NCBI GenBank assembly: GCA_018881555.1
Contig: JACAXG010000071.1
Span: forward strand, 2,982,537-3,046,536
Reading direction: 5' to 3'
DNA length: 64,000 bases
From: Amblyornis subalaris
Taxonomy: Eukaryota > Chordata > Aves > Passeriformes > Ptilonorhynchidae
The stretch's first letter is position 1, and each line of letters starts with the position of its first letter. Below, piece after piece: positions 55,846 to 64,000 of this stretch. A model generated the notes under the pieces. It saw nothing but the letters and a program-made list of their open reading frames with translations, searched no databases and was not told the DNA's origin. Made by a program: the position numbers and the translations under genes.

Positions 55846-58800
55846 CTGGAATTAGGAAAAAGAAGGCAGTTTTGTCATTGTGAGTGTCCATTTCTCCAGT
55901 ACCATTTGCTAATTCTTTTTCTTATTATAATACAAATAGAGAACTGGATGACAAGTCTTTATGGCAGCTCCCTCTGAGGTTCTTGTCTTGCCTAGAACAT
56001 AAAACCTGTACCTTGTAAATTAACTTATTATATTCAAGGCCGCAGCATGTAAAACCTGTACAACAACCAAAGGACAACTCAAAAGCCTTGTGGTAATTTA
56101 TTCTGAGCTCACTGGATTCAGATTTTTTTTCCCCTCAAACTCATTAAAATTGCTTCAATTGCAGCTACTGCAACCTTGCACATCAATAACAGCAACCTGT
56201 TTCCCTTAAGACTTATGTCTTCAAAGTGGCAATGTGGCAGTGAAGGCTCACTTAGTTGGGGGGAAAAAAACCAAACGAACAAAAGAAACCCCCCAAAAAC
56301 CAAAGCCCAAATGTCAGAAAAAGCTGCAATATACATTTACAACAAGCTGCAATATGCATTTATTAAACCACACACAATTACTTCCCTATTCCATCTTGCA
56401 GATCACTTGATATGGGATTACTGATGGACATTTCAGCAGGAGGCTTAAAAAGCAGCTTTATCTAGATTGATTTCCTAATGTAACACACTGTGTTTAAAGC
56501 ATGGAAATATGAACATTAATACAGCAGAAGGCCACTGTGCTGGCAACGGCACAGCAGGCAAGGAGAGGCTCGGGGAGTCACTCTACAACTCCCAACAGGT
56601 TTTCCATAACTTGTGCTAAAGTAATGGAAAAGAACAAGAATAATACTCAATGCTAATTGCATTAGTATTATCCTACAAAAGAGAACTAAATATTTCTGAA
56701 AACCAACGAAAAAGCCTAATTTCAGCAAGACTATGGATATGGAACAAAGATAATTGAATTACATGATTGTTCCAAATTAAGTGTCACTGAGCAAATAAAA
56801 ACTGAAGATACGAGACAGTTAAAGAAACACTCATCCCATTCCCAATTTAAAAGCCATTTAGAGAAAATTACCAAAACACTAGACACACAATTTAAAATAC
56901 TTTCTTTTAATATATAAACACAAATGTGAATCTTCTACTACAGAAATTCAATATTAAACATCAGTGACGAACAGACTGACTCTCTCAGATGAAATTATAC
57001 ATTTGTGCAATAAACTTTTAAGAAATTAGAAACTACTTTGGTTAATTGCCATAAATAACTTCAACATAACCCTACACTAAAAGTGAAAAACAGGCATCTT
57101 ATTTGCTCATAATGTTGACCAACACATAAAGGCAATCTTAAGTTTTATACATTTAAATTTTTTGGTCATGTATGATCTTTAGTTTCCAGGCTGTGCAACA
57201 GAGGTCTAAAAAGCATCCATGAAGATCAATATACCGAATTGCAAGTACATGTAACTCAGCAGTTAAAACTTGTGTACATATAAATGTTCATGTTATACAC
57301 AGTTTAGTTCATATTATTTTTATGCAATGGTTACAGCTAAGCTCACACCAAAAGAAACTGCTTAAGGACAATCACAGGTTTTATGTCCTGTTCCTAACTC
57401 TGATTTCAGAGTGAAGCATTCCCTCACCCAGCCTTGTACAAAGGGAAAGGAAAGCTTTGTATTCTGTTTGAATTTGGGAATAAATAGTGGAACTCATCTA
57501 TTAACAGAATATTCAGAAACTCCACATTTATGAGAAAAATAAAATGAATGGAATTTCAACTGGGATTAAACATGTCCAGGGTTATGCACTGAATTTTATT
57601 AACTTACGTTCATAAAATTTTATCTTCACAAATTGGCACATCCTTTTGAGATGAACAATGTTTTCTATATAATTCCTCATTCAGTGACAATGTTGGAGGC
57701 TATGATAATTAAAATACCATTTTGTCATAATTACTAAACATTACTCAAAACAAGGCTGTAAATGTTAAAAAGATTCGTAAAACAGAAAAAATATAGATGA
57801 TAGGTGGATCGTGGATCAGCCCTGTGCATAATCCACTAAGTTTTGTCTTAAAAACTGAGGGCCCTCTGGTACGATGAAAGAAACTGAAGAAATGTAAAGC
57901 CATGTTAAACAATGATCTAACACCCCCAACCCTGCTGACAAGCTGCGGAGCTGCTCAGGACAGCAACCTGCTGAGTCTGTGCAAGGGACAGAGGAGAATT
58001 AAAGTCCTTCCATCCTACACAAGAGAAGTGCAATTGTGTCATTAGAAACTCATCACAGACCAGTGATGTTTCCTGACTTCTGCCATAGAGATCTTGTAGC
58101 AGGACAACCTAAAAACTCAGTGTTGCTACCATGATTATGGTCTCAGGAAATTCATATTCACTGGCATTCCAGCAAACGGGGACAGGGAGATACAGTCACA
58201 CTTTCCTTCTTCCTGAGGCAGCTGGAAAAAGAACAAGGCAAAACACGCAGAGTGTGACAGGCTGAATCAAGCAAGCAGCTTGGGCATGTCCAGATTCCAT
58301 CCAAAGTTTCCAACACAAGCAACCCACAAGCAAACTCCAAGAATAATTTTACATGGCCGAAGTGAATCTAACCGTAATAAAACCTTGCATCTTTTTAACA
58401 TTTAATTTCCATACATTATTTAAGGTATTGCACAAGACCTGAAACCAGAAGTGCTTCCTAAAATCCTAACCACTGACTGGATGGACAGTTTGTTAACAGA
58501 CTAAAAATCCTTGATCCCAAACAAACACTTCCTAACACATTAATCTAGGCTAGAGGTAACAAGCAAATGACTGTCATATGAAATAACCAAAAAGTAAGAT
58601 TACTTCCACGTTTTTAATATTATTCAAAATGACAGTGACCTGCAAACCCATTTGTAATTTTAACTGAAATTTAAATAGCCTTCTGAAAGTCCAACACATT
58701 CCACATGCATTTAACTGGATTCTCCTATGGGCGTATTTCAAGTATCCAAGTTCACACACTCTCACAGGCAAACACGGCATCAGTGCCACGTTCTTCTTAA

Positions 58801-61324
58801 ATGGCATCAGCCAAAGCCAAAACCCATACTAATGACATTTTTCAGAAGTTGAAGTAGACTTGGTGCAGGTCACATTTAACCAGCCTTCCACTGCACATAT
58901 AAAAACAAAACCAGCTTCCTTCTAACAAGGTATTTCTGTAAAACTGTTTAATCTTGGAACAAGTAATGGAAACTTATACACAGAAAATGCCTGTTACAAG
59001 CCTGTGCATAGTTGTGCTTTGACTTAAATACTGATTTTAGATGCAATTCTTAGTACTTATGACATGACAAGCTACAAAGAAAAGATCACTATTCCTCATT
59101 CTCAATCAGAAAATTAATACTGGTTAAGGCCATGCTGAAGGCTCCTTTGAACATTGACTTCAGTGCAGTTCATCTGCGTACCACGTTACAAGAACAACTA
59201 CCAACCCATTTCAAAACTCTGATATATATGCAGAACACTGCTCAAAATACAAAGACAAGATTGGTTTTCCCAAGGAAGTACATTTTTTAGGATTCTTACA
59301 CTACCATACCTGAAATTCAACATCCATGTAAGGAAGCTGGTTAAGAAATTATTTAATCATGCTGTCAGTCTTACTCAGTTAAGTAACGAATAACTAACTA
59401 TTAGACCCAAATATTTAATAAAACTAAACACACTGGTGCCTTAAGACCATTTTCTCAGCCACCTACAGAGAGGTGACTTCCCAATCACTTCCTCAACAAC
59501 TTGAGATCTCACTCTGAACCTGCATCTTTACATGGCTGAGATCAATTTTCATAAATTCTTTGCCATTAGGCATCTGTTTCTGGCAGCCTCATGGGCAAGT
59601 GCTCACAACACAGAGCCTGCTAAGGCATGCCAAGACAGAGACACAGCAAGCTCTGTTCCATAACATATTCTGTGTGTCTGCCCTACAGCCATACAGTGAA
59701 AGCATTGTCCAGACAACAATCCCAGCAGCGAGCTCTCCAGCCTGGCACAGACTGCTCCATAGACCTTTACCTACAGAACAATTCCAGGGATGCCCAGCCG
59801 TTGGGACACACCACCACTTCCAAACAGCAACCATGCAAAATACACCACACCAGTTACAGCTGGCGTTCCAAGCAGCACTCTCCCCTCTTCTGGGAAAAAA
59901 TGAATAACTTCTGTATTCCCAAGGGAACAGAGACCCACTTCATTCCCAGCTAGAGAAGATGGTAACCAGCTAACAAAAGTTGCCACAACACCACTAAATA
60001 GCACTACACTGGAGACACTTGCAAGTTCTTTTCTCTGCATCAGCATCTGCAGGTCAAGCTCTTTTCCCCTGTCCCTCCAGGTCCAAGCTCACCTGCCTTT
60101 GTGAACATTCACCCTACAAGGTCTCTACCACCTGCCTACTGCTTTCCTATTATGTACTTACTTTTTGATTTCTCTGGGTTTCCTTTTTTTCCTTTTGCAC
60201 TTCCACTCAAAAAAATCCCCCAGTCAATACAAGCACTGGATTTCACGTTTCAGTTCTTCCTTATCACGAAAAGATAAGCAGTTTCTGGATAACTCTCCAA
60301 CCTGCAGAAGGAACCCTTAGGCAAAGCCTGGTACCTCTTTTTGCCCTCTATGTTGAGCAATAAGTATCTGCAACTCACTTTGTTCAATGAAGACCCAGCG
60401 AAAGACTGAACTAGGAACCCAACGTGTCTCTACATGACAGTGCAGAGCATCACCCTCTACACAACCTGCCTGTCAGGGGCCAGTCTGAAATGACCACAAG
60501 CCAACACTACCATTCCAAAAGCAACTTATCACCTTTTCCAGTCACCTGTTCTCCTTCTTCATCCCATCTCTGCATAACCATCTGCAAAACCACAGGCAAA
60601 ACTAGATTGGGGAACCTGCCTGAATAATAATGAAGAATGAATGGGAAAGTTTCTCAAGTGATTCACGCCTGATCAGGCCCATCTCTGGACATAAACTCAA
60701 AGAGGAAAGACTTTTCAGTGGCAGCATTGGTTTAAGTACCCTAAAACTATTGCCCAAGACATCAGGGAAGTTTTATGTAGCTGGAATAAAAACCTCGTTC
60801 TGTCTGCACAAGATGCCTACTAAATGTATGATCAAAGAAATTCAGCCCCTCGTTGTTTCAGTAGCAAATATCACTCCGCTGACTTACAGGTACAAGAGAA
60901 ATTATTGTGAGGAATTCCGCCAAGAGGCGAATGAGAAGCCTGTGCCCTGAAGTTTCCATAGCAATGCATGCTAAAGGCCTTGGACATGAATCATTCTCAT
61001 ACAAAAGCTGCTGTAACAGCAGCAAGATAAACTTTCCCTGCATTTACTGTACATATACAAGAATGCAAACAATACAGCGACAAATAAATCACATCGACTT
61101 GAAAAGTGCAGCAGATGAACTAAGTTCACTAAAGCTCACATGAAGAAAGATTGCATTTCATCGCCTATTCTTCTTTATCAGTGATCAAATATCCAAGAAT
61201 TTACAAGATTAAGGAAAACAAGACTATAAAAGGATGGTGAGCATACTAGATAAACTAGAGTAAGGATGGATTAAAATAGAAGACCTTTTGCTGTGTTTAA
61301 TGGGACCAAATCTACAACTTACAG

Positions 61325-61510
61325 ACATCACAGAATCACAGAAATTCACACTGGTGGGAATGTAAGGAGATCATTCAATTCACTGATCTTACTCTGGGGA
61401 AAGACAATCAGTTAATCAGGACAGGTGTTTACCTCATCTGTTCTTTAAAACACTAACTGGTGAAATTAGAGGACTTTCTTGACATGTAATGCAAGTCTTT
61501 CTAACTACAA
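61325..61510. repeat. Probable degraded CR1 LINE fragment
   Basis: The stretch starts catcacagaatcacagaaa and continues with ggagatcattcaattca and, later, tctgttctttaaaaca. This resembles the reverse complement of the 3' part of avian CR1 elements, where 'atcatagaatcacagaat' precedes an 'agatcatccagtccaacc' segment. It is highly diverged and carries no open frame. Assignment is by pattern only. Confidence 0.45.
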
Positions 61511-63276
61511 TTTTAGTCCACAATTTTTCTCCTATACAAAAAGTCCTTTTCAAAACTCATGGGGAACTTTTCACACTGGCCACATCTGGAGTAAAATGGA
61601 TCCATATATTAATTCGCTTGCACATTTGTTTCTGAAAGATGTGGCTGCTTGAGAAGTGACCACGCAAAACTTCAAATACTCTTCAGCCCACATTAAAAGC
61701 CACAACTATTTACCAAATCAATACGGCACTCTTCACCCGCATTTCAAATACCACTCTTATCATCAAATGTCCACTGTCTCCTCCCAAGGTAAGTGACAAT
61801 AATCCATGCCTAACAAAACATGCATCTCAATTCTCTTCAACAGAAAATTCCTCATACGTAAGTACCAGCATTGGAAGGGTGACATCTCCCTCTCCCTCCC
61901 TGCCCTATTACTCATCATTCATTTCCACAACTTGCTGAGTACACACCTTCAGTGCGAGGGTCCCATCTCAGCAGACAGTCAACTCTTTCAAAGGTAAACA
62001 GAAAAAAAAACCCACCAAAACACAAAAACCCCACCAAACCAAATCTGAACAATTCAGCTTCTGCTGGAAATCTAGTGTTAAATGTCAAAATCAAGAATGG
62101 AGAAAGTTCCTGCCCACCCTCCCTCCAAGGGTTTAATGTATTTCAAAAGCTTTTTAGTGTGTTTCTTCCTTCAGCGATTGTCTTAGCAATAGAAAAACAG
62201 AAAGTCAAGAAATATTAGTTGGTATACTCAAGGCAAGTTGAAGAGTATTTTGCACTTCCCCTGCCCCACCCCAGGTTTTTGGAGCTATCAACTCCATGTA
62301 GAAAACAACATTCACCTTCACACTGCTGCAATGACCCCATGCCTGTGGTTTTTTTGGATATGCAAGAATGCACCACTCATGAGGAAAACATTTTCCTGAA
62401 TCTACCTGCTTTGTAAATTTTCAAAACATTCTACTATTTTATTCCTTTAAAAGTGGGTAACTCAGTGATCAGGGCAATTTATTGCTAAGAGCAATTAATT
62501 TCTGATGCTACAGTACATGGCATTTGTGAGCTACCACTGCAGAATTATTTATTAAGATGCACAAATCAAACTCAAGGGCTCCAGAGCACGGTCCTCGGGC
62601 ACATGAAAGAAGAGCACTGCCATGGACACGAAGATCAATTACAGTTAATTGCACAAATACTCATTTTGGCTGTGGAGTGGACTCACACTATAGGTAAAAC
62701 CAATACTACTTTTTTTTCCTCTGCTGGATTCCAGGTCAAGAATATAACTAAAAAGCCTCTTTCAACTGCCTTACATGTGTAAGATATATACATATTTAAG
62801 AACCTCCATTAGGCATGCTGCCAAACCAAAGTTAAATCTGAGTGTAACAGTTAAAGATATAATTTTAAGTGTGAAGTCATGGTGCCCACAGCTGTAAACC
62901 TATCTCGACACTATTCCATTCTTTAGTGTGATTCATAGGAAAAGAAAGCAAATCGCTACGGCTTCACTTACGTTAAATGAATAGCTTGTTTTCTAAAGCA
63001 AGTTTACAGTTTCATCTCGTCATGTGCAGATAAGGTCTGCTAAGTCTGAGTAATTTATGGTAACATGCATTATGTCAGAAAATAAACTTAAAACAACTCT
63101 GAAGTGAAACAAAACAAAAAAAAAGAAAAAAAAGTAATGTGAAATGTCCCACTAAAACCAGACTTTCCTACACAGATTCGCTTAGGGCTCAGGCAGGCAT
63201 TTCAAACTGTAACCAGAGAACACTGCTGTTTATCAAGCAGAGGTCTCAGAACAACATTTTCACACTGTTAGACACC

Positions 63277-63312
63277 ATATCTCTATATATATGTGTGTAT
63301 ATATATATATAT
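63277..63312. repeat. TA/TG microsatellite
   Basis: Alternating tatatata, tgtgtg and a second run of about seven TA units, within SPPL3 intron 1. Confidence 0.8.
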
Positions 63313-64000
63313 TTCTACACATACAATTTAAAATCCCAATTCCCTCTTCTATCCTTTCCAGAAAGCTGTTTTCCTAAAATTCTCCCCACAAAACCAAATT
63401 CTAAGTTCCCAACTAAATTGCTAAGTGCAAACACTCCTCTGAGCTCACTTCATGAGGAAATTGAAGCGTCCAGTAAGGCATCGGGAGACACAGTCTTGAA
63501 AAAAAAAAATATTTTCTGTTAAAAACATTCTCTGAGCTACTCCTTTGGTTCACCCGACTGTTTGCCAACAGCACAAAGAATTACGTGTTTCACAGTGTTT
63601 AAGAATTACAGCCACTGGAAGATTTCCAGATTTCACATTCAGCTTGGAGCACTCGTTTCCTCACAGGAATGGGAGCACAACTTCCAGTCCCTGCACGGAA
63701 GCGTAAGAATACTTGACTTGTTCAAAGGAGCATTATTCCAAATCAACACAGGATAGCATCCATGCACCTCAAAAGTATTTTCAGCTCCTGATGTCCTCAC
63801 CGCTCTGGTGGAACCACAGTAAACAGGATGTTTGAGAGCAAAACTTGCAATCAGTGGTTAATGGAGAAAAATTAACCAGTACATCTTCAAGTAAGTTATA
63901 CTGGACACACACATCTGGGTATTAAGTAGCCTGAACGAAAATAAATATCCCAAATCATACTGATTGTCTTTGACATTGCTGTCACAGAAAATACTGCCTT

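Larger units (their letters stand above)
55846..64000 (-). other. SPPL3: SPPL3 intron 1 (3' part)
   Basis: Everything from the exon 2 acceptor to the window end belongs to the first intron, which continues beyond. It is A/T-rich and has no N bases. It holds one probable CR1 remnant (61325-61510), an A-rich run (63107-63135) and a TA/TG microsatellite (63277-63312). No CpG island is reached, so the SPPL3 promoter lies beyond the window. Confidence 0.75.

Overview
The window is vertebrate nuclear DNA, most probably from a bird. It holds four spliced genes in the order MLEC (+), UNC119B (+), ACADS (+), SPPL3 (-). This is the conserved block known from human chromosome 12q24.31. The bird assignment is an inference. 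It rests on short introns in the first three genes, compact spacing, small CpG-island promoters and one probable CR1 LINE remnant, and the species cannot be fixed. About forty isolated single N bases are scattered through the non-coding sequence, and none falls in an exon I mapped.

Layout. 1-3214 is MLEC intron 1; exon 1 lies upstream of the window. MLEC coding exons 2-5 run 3215-6531, followed by a long probable 3' UTR whose best end is near 12.25 kb. The UNC119B CpG-island promoter lies at about 13.4-14.1 kb, its five coding exons at 13687-16512, and its probable 3' UTR runs to about 19.0 or 19.94 kb. The ACADS CpG-island promoter lies at about 20.3-20.95 kb, its ten coding exons at 20587-26821, and a polyadenylation signal at 27985. 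The stretch 28.0-32.8 kb has no gene I can support. SPPL3 enters from the right on the minus strand: ten of its exons lie between 55845 and 33521, and 55846-64000 is its first intron. All exon boundaries given have GT/AG ends and matching phases, and the joined frames are open.

Functions. Malectin is an ER lectin for diglucosylated N-glycans. UNC119B carries myristoylated proteins to cilia. ACADS is the mitochondrial short-chain acyl-CoA dehydrogenase. SPPL3 is a Golgi GxGD intramembrane protease that sheds glycosyltransferases. The four do not form a pathway and are syntenic neighbours only.

The most interesting signals are regulatory. The UNC119B promoter has a perfect RFX X-box 67 bp before its ATG. 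Two strong CTCF-like motifs in divergent orientation lie between UNC119B and ACADS. A near-consensus NRF1 site sits in the ACADS promoter. The base-composition skew reverses near 28-29 kb, which suggests SPPL3 transcription runs several kb beyond its stop codon. I found no mobile element with coding capacity, CRISPR array, tRNA or rRNA gene, and no new multi-gene system.
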